NCBI GenBank assembly: GCA_964022665.1
Contig: CAXIDF010000001.1
Location: 124,001-188,000, forward strand
DNA: 64,000 bases
From: Haliea sp964022665
GTDB taxonomy: Bacteria; Pseudomonadota; Gammaproteobacteria; Pseudomonadales; Halieaceae
Reading direction: 5' to 3'
In this document: positions 51,753-60,669 of the stretch, piece after piece
How positions within the stretch are numbered: position 1 is the first letter of the stretch
Layout of the letters: each line of letters begins with the position of its first letter
Translations under genes and position numbers: made by a program
Notes under the pieces: generated by a model
Database searches by the model: none
What the model was told of the DNA's origin: nothing
What the model saw: only the letters and a program-made list of their open reading frames with translations

Positions 51753-52097
51753 ATGCGCCGGTCCCACGAACCCATCAGCTGGTCACTGTTTGGCGCCGGT
51801 GGCATGCTGCTCGCGCTTATTGGCCCCGGGCTAATTGTCAGTACGCTGTTGCTGCCCTGGCTAGCGCAGGATCCGCAGGCCCTCTACGTCAGCTTCAGCG
51901 CCGGCCTGCGTCATCCACTGGGCACCTGCACGGCGCTCGCTGTGGTTGGCCTGCCGCTCTACCACACGGCACATCGCCTGTATCACGGCCTGCACGACCT
52001 GCACATCACCGGGCCGGGTTGGCTGCTGGGTGGAGTTTTCTACGGCGGGGCAACCGTCCTCAGTGCACTGTGTGCATTCTGGCTGCTTGCGCTATAG
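51753..52097 (+). CDS. frdD: Fumarate reductase membrane anchor subunit D
   Basis: A 114-residue three-helix membrane protein. It begins MRRSHEPISWSLFGAGGMLL, closely resembling FrdD (SxEPxxWxLFGAGGM). The HRLYHGLHDLHI segment carries the conserved histidine-rich loop. The ATG at 51753 follows frdC by 2 bp. The gene is complete and convergent with hisF (15 bp gap). Whether it is still expressed with frdAB after the insertion is unclear; read-through from the Fur promoter is possible. Confidence 0.9.
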   Translation: MRRSHEPISWSLFGAGGMLLALIGPGLIVSTLLLPWLAQDPQALYVSFSAGLRHPLGTCTALAVVGLPLYHTAHRLYHGLHDLHITGPGWLLGGVFYGGATVLSALCAFWLLAL

Positions 52098-52112
52098 CCA
52101 CGCACGTGACGG

Positions 52113-52886
52113 CTAGCGGCGGACTTCGATGCCCCGTTCTGCCATATAGGCCTTGGCCTGGGGCACAGTGTATTCCGCAAAGTGGAAAATGCTCGCCGCC
52201 AGCACCGCATCGGCGCCGCCGAGCAGAATGCCGTCCACCAGGTGCTGCAGGTTGCCCACACCACCCGAGGCGATTACCGGAATATCCACGGCATCGGTAA
52301 TGGCCCGCGTCACACCCAGCTCAAAGCCGTTTTTGGTACCGTCGCGGTCCATGCTGGTAAGCAGGATTTCCCCGGCCCCCAGCTCCGCCATTTTCACCGC
52401 CCAGGCCACCGCATCAATACCGGTGGGTTTGCGCCCGCCGTGGGTGAAAATTTCCCAGCGCGGCTCGCCATTCACATCTGCCACGCGCTTGGCGTCGATG
52501 GCCACCACAATACACTGGGCACCGAAGCGCTGCGATGCCTGACGCACCAGCTCCGGGTTGTGAATAGCGGCGGTGTTGATGCTGACCTTGTCGGCGCCGG
52601 CATTCAGCATGGTGCGGATGTCATCGACTGAGCGAATGCCGCCGCCCACGGTAAGCGGGATGAACACCTGTTCCGCAATCTGCTCAACCGTGTGTACTGT
52701 AGTCTCGCGGCCCTCGTGACTGGCGGTGATGTCGAGAAACGTGATTTCATCGGCACCCTGCTCGTTGTAACGGCGCGCGATTTCCACCGGGTCACCCGCA
52801 TCGCGGATCCCTACAAAGTTGACACCCTTGACCACGCGGCCATTGTCGACATCGAGGCAGGGGATGATGCGTTTGGCCAGGCCCAC
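52113..52886 (-). CDS. hisF: Imidazole glycerol phosphate synthase cyclase subunit
   Basis: A 257-residue TIM-barrel enzyme. It joins ammonia from HisH to PRFAR, forming imidazole-glycerol phosphate and AICAR. It starts LAKRIIPCLDVDNGRVVKG with the catalytic Asp at 11. The second catalytic Asp lies in LTSMDRDGTKNG. Length and motifs are standard. It is last of the hisB-hisH-hisA-hisF run, 3 bp after hisA. Confidence 0.97.
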   Translation of the reverse strand: MGLAKRIIPCLDVDNGRVVKGVNFVGIRDAGDPVEIARRYNEQGADEITFLDITASHEGRETTVHTVEQIAEQVFIPLTVGGGIRSVDDIRTMLNAGADKVSINTAAIHNPELVRQASQRFGAQCIVVAIDAKRVADVNGEPRWEIFTHGGRKPTGIDAVAWAVKMAELGAGEILLTSMDRDGTKNGFELGVTRAITDAVDIPVIASGGVGNLQHLVDGILLGGADAVLAASIFHFAEYTVPQAKAYMAERGIEVRR

Positions 52887-52889
52887 GCG

Positions 52890-53624
52890 TCAGCCCGCCG
52901 TGTCACACAGGCGCTGGGCTTCTGCCACGTCCAGCGTACCCTCATAAATGGCGCGACCGGTAATGGCGCCGCAGATGCCTTCATGAGCCACGGCCCGCAG
53001 GGCGCGAATGTCATCCATATTGGTGATGCCGCCGGAGGCGATGACCGGGATGCTGGACGCGCGAGCCATACCTAGCGTGGCTTCCACGTTCACACCCTGC
53101 ATCATGCCGTCGCGGGCGATATCGGTGTAGACGATGGCGGACACACCATCCGCTTCAAACTGCCGGGCGAGGTCTGTCGCCAGCACCGTGGACACTTCCG
53201 CCCAGCCGTCGGTGGCCACCAGGCCGTCTTTCGCGTCCAGGCCCACGATCACCTTACCGGGAAAGGCGCGGCAGGCCTCGGCCACAAACGCCGGCTCCTT
53301 GACCGCTTTGGTACCGATAATCACGTAGTCCACGCCGGCACGCACGTAGTGTTCGATGGTATCCAGGCTGCGAATACCGCCGCCGATCTGGATCGGCAGG
53401 CCGGGGTAGGCCGCCGCGATCGCGGTCACCACCTCGCCATTGACCGGCTCGCCGGCGAAGGCGCCGTTCAGGTCCACCAGGTGCAGGCGCCGGCAGCCGG
53501 CGTCTACCCAGCGCCGGGCAACGGCAACCGGGTCATCGGAGAACACCGTGCTGTCCTCCATCAGGCCCTGGCGCAGGCGCACGCACTGGCCGTCCTTGAG
53601 GTCGATAGCGGGGATAATCAGCAT
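52890..53624 (-). CDS. hisA: ProFAR isomerase
   Basis: A 244-residue TIM barrel isomerising ProFAR to PRFAR in histidine synthesis. The N-terminus is MLIIPAIDLKDGQCVRLRQG with the catalytic Asp8; the second acid lies in YTDIARDGMMQG. The ATG at 53624 overlaps the hisH end by 7 bp; the frame is open further upstream without similarity. Confidence 0.97.
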   Translation of the reverse strand: MLIIPAIDLKDGQCVRLRQGLMEDSTVFSDDPVAVARRWVDAGCRRLHLVDLNGAFAGEPVNGEVVTAIAAAYPGLPIQIGGGIRSLDTIEHYVRAGVDYVIIGTKAVKEPAFVAEACRAFPGKVIVGLDAKDGLVATDGWAEVSTVLATDLARQFEADGVSAIVYTDIARDGMMQGVNVEATLGMARASSIPVIASGGITNMDDIRALRAVAHEGICGAITGRAIYEGTLDVAEAQRLCDTAG

Positions 53625-54268
53625 GCGGGAGTCCAGTTGATGAAGTTGCGCAGCAGTTGCAGCCCGGCGGTGTGACTCTTCTCCGGGTGAAACTGGGTGG
53701 CGAAGAGGTTGTCGCGAGCCAGTGCAGCGTCGGCACACACGCCGTAGTCGACGCTGCCGGCAAGCAGCGAACGGTCGGCGGCGGTGACGTAGTAACTGTG
53801 CACGAAATAAAAGCGGGTGGCATCCGGAATGCCATTCCAGAGTGGGTGCTCACTCACCCTGCGAACCTCACTCCAGCCCATGTGCGGCACTTTCAGGCGC
53901 TGCCCGTCGGCGTCGTGCAGCGGGTGACCGAAATGACGCACCGTGCCGGGAATCACGTTCAGACAGTCCACACCGCCGTTTTCTTCCGAGTGGCTCATAA
54001 GCGCCTGCATACCCACGCAAATGGCCAGCACGGGCTTGTGTTGCTCGGTAAGCGCTACCTGCAACAGCTCGTCACAGCGCAGGCGACGTATCTCTGCCAT
54101 GCAGTCACGAATGGCGCCGACGCCCGGAAACACCACGCGGTCCGCCGCGCGAATCTGCTCCACGTCGTGGGTCACCACCACCCGCTCGGCACCCACATGC
54201 GCCAGCGCACTGGCCACCGAATGCAGGTTGCCCATGCCGTAGTCGATCACTGCCACTGAACCGCTCAC
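53618..54268 (-). CDS. hisH: Imidazole glycerol phosphate synthase glutaminase subunit
   Basis: A 216-residue class I glutamine amidotransferase delivering ammonia to HisF. It starts VAVIDYGMGNLHSV. The catalytic Cys84 lies in LAICVGMQAL, with Val in place of the usual Leu, and the His/Glu pair in QFHPEKS. It follows hisB by 5 bp and overlaps hisA. Confidence 0.96.
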   Translation of the reverse strand: MSGSVAVIDYGMGNLHSVASALAHVGAERVVVTHDVEQIRAADRVVFPGVGAIRDCMAEIRRLRCDELLQVALTEQHKPVLAICVGMQALMSHSEENGGVDCLNVIPGTVRHFGHPLHDADGQRLKVPHMGWSEVRRVSEHPLWNGIPDATRFYFVHSYYVTAADRSLLAGSVDYGVCADAALARDNLFATQFHPEKSHTAGLQLLRNFINWTPAC

Positions 54269-54273
54269 GGGTG

Positions 54274-54867
54274 TTACAGCACACCCTTGGTGGAGGGCAT
54301 GATGCCGTCCATGCCCGGGTCTGCCGACAGCGCCATACGCAGCGCGCGGCCAAAGGCCTTGAATACCGTTTCGATCTGGTGGTGAGTATTGTCGCCGCGC
54401 AGGTTGTCGATGTGCAGCGTCACCTGGGCGTGATTAATAAAGCCGTGGAAGAACTCCTGGAACAGGTCCACGTCGAACCCACCCACGGACGCGCGCGTGA
54501 ACGGGATGTGATACACCAGCCCGGGCCGACCGGAGAAGTCCACCACAACACGAGACAGCGCTTCATCCAAAGGCACGTAGCTGTGGCCGTAGCGCACAAT
54601 GCCTTCCTTGTCGCCCACTGCTTTAGTGAACGCCTGGCCGAGCGTGATACCAATGTCCTCCACCGTGTGGTGGTCATCGATGTGCAGGTCACCCTTGGCG
54701 TGGATGTCCAGGTCGATCAGGCCGTGACGTGCGATCTGGTCCAGCATGTGCTCGAGGAAGGGTATGCCGGTGTCGAATTTCGCCAGGCCGGAACCGTCGA
54801 GATTCACCGTCGCGGTGATCTGCGTTTCCAGCGTGTTACGAGTTACACTCGCCTTGCGCTCAGACAT
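54274..54867 (-). CDS. hisB: Imidazoleglycerol-phosphate dehydratase
   Basis: A 197-residue monofunctional dehydratase, without the phosphatase half of enterobacterial HisB. Both metal-binding motifs are present: HMLDQIARHGLIDL and DDHHTVEDIGI, repeated as HGFINHAQVTLHI and DNTHHQIETVFK. The ATG at 54867 is chosen; an ATG seven codons earlier is possible. It is the first gene of the minus-strand his run. The 276 bp between it and arsS hold no gene I can see. Confidence 0.96.
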   Translation of the reverse strand: MSERKASVTRNTLETQITATVNLDGSGLAKFDTGIPFLEHMLDQIARHGLIDLDIHAKGDLHIDDHHTVEDIGITLGQAFTKAVGDKEGIVRYGHSYVPLDEALSRVVVDFSGRPGLVYHIPFTRASVGGFDVDLFQEFFHGFINHAQVTLHIDNLRGDNTHHQIETVFKAFGRALRMALSADPGMDGIMPSTKGVL

Positions 54868-55143
54868 GCTGTTCTCCAGAACCTGCACGGGCGGATGGGA
54901 CCGGGGTGTGCCCGGAAAAGCGCGCCATTATAGAAGAAAGCCGGGGCGAATTCACCGTTCAATCCACCACGTTCTGAGCGCGTCGGGCACACGCACCGCT
55001 GGCATCTACAGCGAACAACCGCCAAACCTCGCCGCCAGCTGCTAAACTGCAGCGCGCCCGGCAACGTAACAACGTAACACCCACCGCATTCAAACACGGC
55101 AGGCGAAACCCCAGGGGACACTGCCGCAAAGGACCCAACGCTC

Positions 55144-56103
55144 ATGCACGCCACTCTACCCCTGCTGGAAGCCACCGATTTCCCCGCTATCAGGCGCGGC
55201 GACCTGCAAACCCTGCAGGTCAACCTGGGCTACCTGTGCAACCAGAGCTGCGTGCACTGCCACGTCAACGCCGGGCCCACGCGCACCGAGATGATGAGCG
55301 ACGACCTTATCGATCTCATTCCACGGGTTTTGCGAGCGCGCGACATCTCGCTGCTGGACCTCACCGGCGGCGCACCGGAAATGCACCCGCGTTTTCGTGA
55401 CCTGGTGGCCGCAGCCACAGCACAGGGCGTGAAGGTGATGGACCGCTGCAACCTCACCATTCTGCGCGAACCGGGGTACGAGGATATGGCCGCCTTTCTC
55501 GCGCAGCACCAGGTCGACATTGTGGCTTCCATGCCCTGTTATTCTCCCGCCAACGTCGACCAGCAACGCGGCAACGGCGTATTCGATAAAAGCATTGCCG
55601 CCCTGCAGGCGCTCAACGCCCTGGGCTACGGCCAGCCCGGCAGCGGCCTCACGCTGAACCTGGTGTATAACCCACTGGGGCCCAGCCTGCCCCCCAGTCA
55701 GCAGGCGCTGGAGGCGGACTACAAGCGGGAACTGCGCGCGCATTTCGGTATCGAATTCAACGCACTGTTCACGCTGGCCAACATGCCCATCAAGCGCTTT
55801 GGCAGCACGCTGGTTTCCAAAGGGCAATTCGCGAGCTACATGCAGTTGCTGAAAGATGCCTACCAGCCCGGCAACCTGGACGGCGTGATGTGCCGCTCGC
55901 TGGTGAGCGTGGACTGGCAGGGCTACCTGTACGATTGCGACTTCAACCAGCAACTGAACCTGCCTCTGTCCGGACAGGGCAGCCGACCCGAGCTGCACAC
56001 CCTGCTGGTCGAGGATGTGCACGGCGCCGAGATACGCACCGCCGACCATTGCTATGGCTGCACCGCTGGCCAGGGCAGCAGCTGCGGTGGCGCGCTGAAC
56101 TGA
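55144..56103 (+). CDS. arsS: Arsenosugar biosynthesis radical SAM protein ArsS-like
   Basis: A 319-residue radical SAM enzyme. The cluster motif is CNQSCVHCH with Cys32, 36 and 39. LLDLTGGAPEMHPRFRDLV is the SAM-contacting strand. The C-terminal cysteine group CYGCTAGQGSSCGG belongs to the DUF3641 extension typical of ArsS. ArsS is proposed to join a 5'-deoxyadenosyl group to dimethylarsenic. The gene is followed 49 bp later by a TVP38-reductase fusion, a frequent partner. No arsM methyltransferase is seen here, so arsenic chemistry is inferred from family only. Confidence 0.85.
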   Translation: MHATLPLLEATDFPAIRRGDLQTLQVNLGYLCNQSCVHCHVNAGPTRTEMMSDDLIDLIPRVLRARDISLLDLTGGAPEMHPRFRDLVAAATAQGVKVMDRCNLTILREPGYEDMAAFLAQHQVDIVASMPCYSPANVDQQRGNGVFDKSIAALQALNALGYGQPGSGLTLNLVYNPLGPSLPPSQQALEADYKRELRAHFGIEFNALFTLANMPIKRFGSTLVSKGQFASYMQLLKDAYQPGNLDGVMCRSLVSVDWQGYLYDCDFNQQLNLPLSGQGSRPELHTLLVEDVHGAEIRTADHCYGCTAGQGSSCGGALN

Positions 56104-56152
56104 GTTACACCACAACCGGGTGCCCTCGGCGGCTCCCCCAAGGATAATTACG

Positions 56153-58315
56153 GTGAACCGAAAGCTCCTGATTGTGCTGGCCCTGCTCGGCCTCGTGCTG
56201 GCGTTTTTTGCCCTTGGCCTGCACAACTACCTGACCCTCGACCAGTTGAAAGCCAGCCAGGCCCAGTTTGCCGACCTGCTGGCGGCACACCCGGTGGCGG
56301 TTCCGGCGGCCTATTTCGCCATTTACGTCGTGGTCACGGCGCTCTCGCTGCCGGGTGCTGCCATCATGACGCTGGCCGGCGGCGCGCTGTTCGGGCTGGG
56401 TTTCGGCCTGCTGCTGGTGTCCTTCGCGTCCAGTATCGGCGCCACCCTGGCTTTCCTGGTTGCCCGCTTCCTGCTGCGCGACAGCGTGCAGCAACGCTTC
56501 GGCGAACGCCTGCGTGCCATCGACCGCGGCATTGAGCGCGATGGCGCGTTTTACCTGTTCACCCTGCGGCTGGTGCCCGTTTTTCCCTTTTTCATCATCA
56601 ACCTGCTGATGGGCCTTACCCGCCTGCGCACCTGGACGTTCTACTGGGTGAGTCAGGCAGGCATGCTGGCGGGTACCGCGGTGTATGTGAACGCCGGCAC
56701 GCAACTCGCCGGCATTGAACGCATCGGCGACATTCTTTCACCGCAGTTGTTGCTGTCATTCGTGTTGCTCGGCCTGTTCCCTTGGGTCGCCAAGCTGTTG
56801 GTGGGCACCATACAGCGCCGCCGCGTATACCGGCGCTGGCAGCGGCCGGCGCGCTTCGACCGCAACCTGGTAGTGATCGGGGCAGGCGCCGGCGGCCTGG
56901 TGTCCGCCTACATCGCGGCGGCAGTGAAAGCGAAAGTTACCCTGGTGGAAGCGCACAAAATGGGAGGTGACTGCCTCAACTACGGCTGTGTACCGAGCAA
57001 GGCACTGATCAAGAGCGCCAAGGTGGCACAGCAAATGCGCCACGCCGACGCGTACGGACTCAACCCCAGCGAGCCACAGTTCAGCTTTCCCGCCATCATG
57101 GCGCGCATCCACCGCATCATCGCCGCCATCGAGCCCCACGACAGTGTGGAGCGCTACACCGGCCTCGGTGTGGAAGTACTGCAGGGTTACGCCCGCATTA
57201 TCGACCCCTGGACCGTAGACATCGCGTTGAACGATGGTGGCACACAGCGGCTGACCACCCGCTCGATCGTGATTGCCGCCGGTGCCGCGCCGCTGGTGCC
57301 GGACCTGCCAGGGCTGGAAGACGCGGGCTATGTCACCAGCGACACTCTCTGGGAGCGCTTCGCCGAGCTGGACGCCTTACCGCAACGCCTGGTGGTACTG
57401 GGCGGCGGACCGATCGGCTCCGAACTGGCCCAGGCCTTCGCCCGGCTCGGTGCCGATGTCACCCAGGTGGAACGCGGCCCGCGCATCCTGCCGAAGGAAG
57501 ACCGGGAAGTCGCCGAGTTGGCGCGCGAGGCGCTGGCGGCGGACGGCGTGCAGGTGCTCACCGGACATACCGCGTTGCGCTGTGAACAGCACGCGGGCGA
57601 TAAGCGACTGATCTTGGAACACGCCGGCACCGAGCTGTCCGTGCCCTTCGACCAGCTCTTGGTCTGCGTGGGCCGACAGGCGCGGCTCACAGGCTACGGC
57701 CTGGAGGAGCTCGGCATTCCCACCAACCGCACCGTGACCACCAACGACTACCTGGAAACCCTCTACCCCAATATCTATGCCGCGGGGGATGTGGCCGGGC
57801 CCTACCAGTTCACCCACACCGCCGCGCACATGGCCTGGTACGCGGCTGTAAACGCGCTGTTCGGACAATTCAAGCGCTTCAAGGTGGACTACTCGGTGAT
57901 CCCCTGGGCCACCTTCATCGATCCGGAGGTGGCGCGCGTGGGCCTGAGTGAGCAGGAGGCCATCGACCGCGGCATCCCCCACGAGCTTACCCGCTTCGAG
58001 CTCGCCGAGCTGGACCGCGCGATCGCCGACAGCGCCACCCGGGGCTTTGTGAAAGTGCTTACCGTGCCCGGGCGCGACCGCATTCTGGGCGCCACCATCG
58101 TTGGCACCCAGGGCGGCGACCTGCTGGCGGAGTTCGTGCTGGCCATGCGTCACGGTCTGGGGTTGAACAAGATCCTCGGCACTATCCACACCTACCCCAC
58201 GCTGGCCGAAGCCAACAAATACGCCGCCGGCGCGTGGAAGAAGGCCCACGCACCGGAGCGTATCCTGCGCTGGCTGCAGCGCTACCACCAGTGGCGTCGC
58301 GGCGGCACAGACTGA
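56153..58315 (+). CDS. Fusion of TVP38/TMEM64 membrane domain and mercuric-reductase-like FAD oxidoreductase
   Basis: A 720-residue two-part protein. The N-terminal 235 residues form a SNARE-associated/VTT membrane domain with about six helices, including AIMTLAGGALFGLGFGLLLV and FFIINLLMGLTR. From about 235 a pyridine nucleotide-disulfide oxidoreductase begins (VIGAGAGGLVSAYIAA). The redox pair is in GGDCLNYGCVPSKALIKSAK. NAD(P)-binding GGGPIGSELAQAFARLG and C-terminal interface residues (HTYPTLAEANK) follow. The mercury-binding C-terminal Cys pair of MerA is absent. The start is a GTG 8 bp after AAGGA. It may act in metal/thiol redox at the membrane; the substrate is unknown. Confidence 0.9.
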   Translation: MNRKLLIVLALLGLVLAFFALGLHNYLTLDQLKASQAQFADLLAAHPVAVPAAYFAIYVVVTALSLPGAAIMTLAGGALFGLGFGLLLVSFASSIGATLAFLVARFLLRDSVQQRFGERLRAIDRGIERDGAFYLFTLRLVPVFPFFIINLLMGLTRLRTWTFYWVSQAGMLAGTAVYVNAGTQLAGIERIGDILSPQLLLSFVLLGLFPWVAKLLVGTIQRRRVYRRWQRPARFDRNLVVIGAGAGGLVSAYIAAAVKAKVTLVEAHKMGGDCLNYGCVPSKALIKSAKVAQQMRHADAYGLNPSEPQFSFPAIMARIHRIIAAIEPHDSVERYTGLGVEVLQGYARIIDPWTVDIALNDGGTQRLTTRSIVIAAGAAPLVPDLPGLEDAGYVTSDTLWERFAELDALPQRLVVLGGGPIGSELAQAFARLGADVTQVERGPRILPKEDREVAELAREALAADGVQVLTGHTALRCEQHAGDKRLILEHAGTELSVPFDQLLVCVGRQARLTGYGLEELGIPTNRTVTTNDYLETLYPNIYAAGDVAGPYQFTHTAAHMAWYAAVNALFGQFKRFKVDYSVIPWATFIDPEVARVGLSEQEAIDRGIPHELTRFELAELDRAIADSATRGFVKVLTVPGRDRILGATIVGTQGGDLLAEFVLAMRHGLGLNKILGTIHTYPTLAEANKYAAGAWKKAHAPERILRWLQRYHQWRRGGTD

Positions 58316-58352
58316 GAGTGCAACGCCCCGGAGGCCTGCAACGTCGCGCGTG

Positions 58353-59219
58353 CTACCCCGCCGGGTCCTGCAGGTAACGCTGCAGGAACGTGTCGGCGGC
58401 GGGCAGCGCGCTGCCCACGGTCAGGAAAGTGAGAATGTGACCGCGGGCCGGCAATCGCTCCAGCTCCACCGGCACATCGTGAGCTTGTAAAGCGCTAACA
58501 AACTCTTCGGCATGGTCGATGGTCACCAGGGTATCGGCGCCGCCGTGGAACAGGTAGAAGGGTGGCGCGCCCGCGTGTACCCGCGTCACCGGGGATGCGG
58601 CGGCAAAGGTTTCCGGAATTTCCGTGATGCGCCCGCCCAAAAATTGTGGCACCAGCTTGCCCCCGGGGTACTTGCGCAAATCCATCGGGGAGCCGCCGGC
58701 GATCACTACCGCCGGGCGCGTCTGCGCACCGCCCCAGGGCTTGTCCAGGTCGTCCCCAGTGCCTGCCGCCAGCGCCATCAGGCTCAGCAGGTGGGCACCT
58801 GCGGAATAGCCAAATGCGGCGATACGCTGTGTATCCAGCTGCAGTTCCGACGCCTTGCGCTGCAGCCAGTGCATGGCCTGCTGCAGGTCGTAGACCTGGG
58901 CGGGGTATTTTGCCTCGGGGGCAAAACGGTAGCTGGCGTTCATCACCACATACCCCTTGCCCACGTAGTAGCGCGCCAGGCGCGTCATGTCATCGCGGCT
59001 GCGCCGCTCCCAGCCGCCACCGTGTACCAGCAGCATCCCGGGAAAGGGCCCTGTGCCCTGGGGCCGGTAAACGTCGGCCGCCAACGGCTCCGGCCAGTCT
59101 GGCGGCGTATAGATAACCGTATTTATCGCCGCGGCGGGCTGCTTCTGCCCCAGCACCACGCCACAGCCAGCCACCGTGAGTGACGCGGCAGCGACCACGG
59201 CGGCAACCAGCAACTTCAT
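58353..59219 (-). CDS. Alpha/beta-hydrolase lipoprotein (carboxylesterase-like)
   Basis: A 288-residue esterase-type hydrolase. The signal peptide ends in the lipobox VAGC, so it is probably membrane-anchored. The oxyanion-hole motif is VHGGGWE, the nucleophile Ser lies in GYSAG, and the Asp/His pair in GGADTLV and RGHILTF. It resembles the BD-FAE / feruloyl-esterase-like group. The ATG at 59219 is taken; an ATG three codons upstream is possible. It is divergent from mutY. Substrate unknown. Confidence 0.88.
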   Translation of the reverse strand: MKLLVAAVVAAASLTVAGCGVVLGQKQPAAAINTVIYTPPDWPEPLAADVYRPQGTGPFPGMLLVHGGGWERRSRDDMTRLARYYVGKGYVVMNASYRFAPEAKYPAQVYDLQQAMHWLQRKASELQLDTQRIAAFGYSAGAHLLSLMALAAGTGDDLDKPWGGAQTRPAVVIAGGSPMDLRKYPGGKLVPQFLGGRITEIPETFAAASPVTRVHAGAPPFYLFHGGADTLVTIDHAEEFVSALQAHDVPVELERLPARGHILTFLTVGSALPAADTFLQRYLQDPAG

Positions 59220-59331
59220 CGTCTGCAATCCGTTTCTGCTCTCATCATGTCCAACTTACGCAACGGGAAAGGATTCGGCCCTCTCCGAATGATGGCGCAA
59301 TGTGCCAGCGGAACTGCAGTACACTACACCA

Positions 59332-60378
59332 ATGCCTGAACAACCTTCATTCGCCGGGCGCGTGCTCACCTGGTTTGACCAGCATGGCCGCAAGGATCTG
59401 CCCTGGCAGCACGATACCAGCCCCTACCGGGTGTGGGTGTCGGAAATCATGCTGCAACAAACCCAGGTGCGCACGGTTATGCCGTATTTTGCGCGTTTCA
59501 TGCAGCGCTTCCCAGATGTGCAGGCGCTGGCAGCAGCGCCCATCGACGAAGTCCTCCACCTGTGGACCGGGCTGGGGTACTACGCGCGGGCGCGCAACCT
59601 GCACCGCGCGGCACAGCAGGTGTGCAGCGAGCACGCTGGCGACTTTCCACGCGACCTGGAGGGGCTGCAGAGCCTGCCCGGCATCGGCCGTTCCACCGCC
59701 GGGGCGATCCTCGCCATTGCCTTCGCGCAGCGGGCGTCCATTCTGGATGGCAATGTAAAGCGCGTCTTGGCGCGCTATCACGCGGTTGCCGGCTGGCCCG
59801 GGGAGACAACCGTGCACCGCCAGTTGTGGGACTTCGCCGAGCAGCACACGCCACGGCAGCGCGTGGCCGACTACACGCAGGCCATGATGGACCTCGGGGC
59901 CACCCTGTGCACACGCAGCCGGCCCCGCTGCGCGGACTGCCCGTTACAGGGCAGCTGCAGCGCACACGCGCAGGGCCGTGAGGGTGAGTTCCCGGGCAAA
60001 AAGCCGCGCAAGGTGCTGCCGGTTCGCTCAACCGTGTTTCTGATCCTGCGTGACCGACAAGGCCATGTGCTACTGCAACAGCGCCCCGCGAGCGGCATTT
60101 GGGGAGGACTGTGGTGCTTTCCTGAACTGGACTCGGTTGAGGCCGCCGCCCCGTGGTGCCGTGACCGGCTCGGCCGCGAGCCTTCAGCAACACTGCCGGG
60201 ATCGCCCTTTCGTCACACCTTCAGCCATTACCATCTGGATATTCAGCCCCTGCACGTGCAGCTGGCAATACAACCCGAGGCCGTCATGGAAGCCAGTGAC
60301 CAGCTCTGGTATAACGTGCAAAAACCCCTTGAAATCGGCCTTGCCGCACCGGTCGCCCGTTTGCTGGCAAGCCTCTGA
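59332..60378 (+). CDS. mutY: A/G-specific adenine glycosylase
   Basis: A 348-residue base-excision enzyme removing adenine mispaired with 8-oxoguanine. Catalytic Glu38 lies in VSEIMLQQTQV. The helix-hairpin-helix LQSLPGIGRSTAGAI and the catalytic Asp in AMMDLGA follow. The iron-sulfur loop has four cysteines with C-X6-C-X2-C-X5-C spacing (CTRSRPRCADC...SC). A C-terminal NUDIX-like domain recognises 8-oxoguanine. The ATG at 59332 is preferred over one ten codons earlier. yggX begins 15 bp later, the conserved mutY-yggX pair. Confidence 0.96.
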   Translation: MPEQPSFAGRVLTWFDQHGRKDLPWQHDTSPYRVWVSEIMLQQTQVRTVMPYFARFMQRFPDVQALAAAPIDEVLHLWTGLGYYARARNLHRAAQQVCSEHAGDFPRDLEGLQSLPGIGRSTAGAILAIAFAQRASILDGNVKRVLARYHAVAGWPGETTVHRQLWDFAEQHTPRQRVADYTQAMMDLGATLCTRSRPRCADCPLQGSCSAHAQGREGEFPGKKPRKVLPVRSTVFLILRDRQGHVLLQQRPASGIWGGLWCFPELDSVEAAAPWCRDRLGREPSATLPGSPFRHTFSHYHLDIQPLHVQLAIQPEAVMEASDQLWYNVQKPLEIGLAAPVARLLASL

Positions 60379-60393
60379 CCGCGGAGCATACCT

Positions 60394-60669
60394 ATGTCCA
60401 GAACCGTATTCTGCAAGCGCTACCAGCAGGAACTGGAAGGCCTTGACGCGCCACCCTACCCCGGCCCCAAGGGCCAGGATATTTACGACCACGTGTCGAA
60501 ACAGGCCTGGAACGAATGGCAGGCGCAACAGACCATGCTGATCAACGAAAAGCAGCTGAGCCTGATTGACCCGGCGACGCGCAAATACCTGCAGGAGGAA
60601 ATGGACAAGTTCTTCGCCGGGGAGGAACACGACCGTGCCGAAGGCTACGTGCCGCCCTCAAACAGCTGA
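60394..60669 (+). CDS. yggX: Fe(2+)-trafficking / oxidative-damage protection protein YggX
   Basis: A 91-residue protein starting MSRTVFCKRYQQELEGLDAP with the conserved Cys7. The family protects iron-sulfur clusters, including that of MutY, from oxidation. Its stop codon abuts the stop of the convergent permease gene. Confidence 0.96.
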   Translation: MSRTVFCKRYQQELEGLDAPPYPGPKGQDIYDHVSKQAWNEWQAQQTMLINEKQLSLIDPATRKYLQEEMDKFFAGEEHDRAEGYVPPSNS

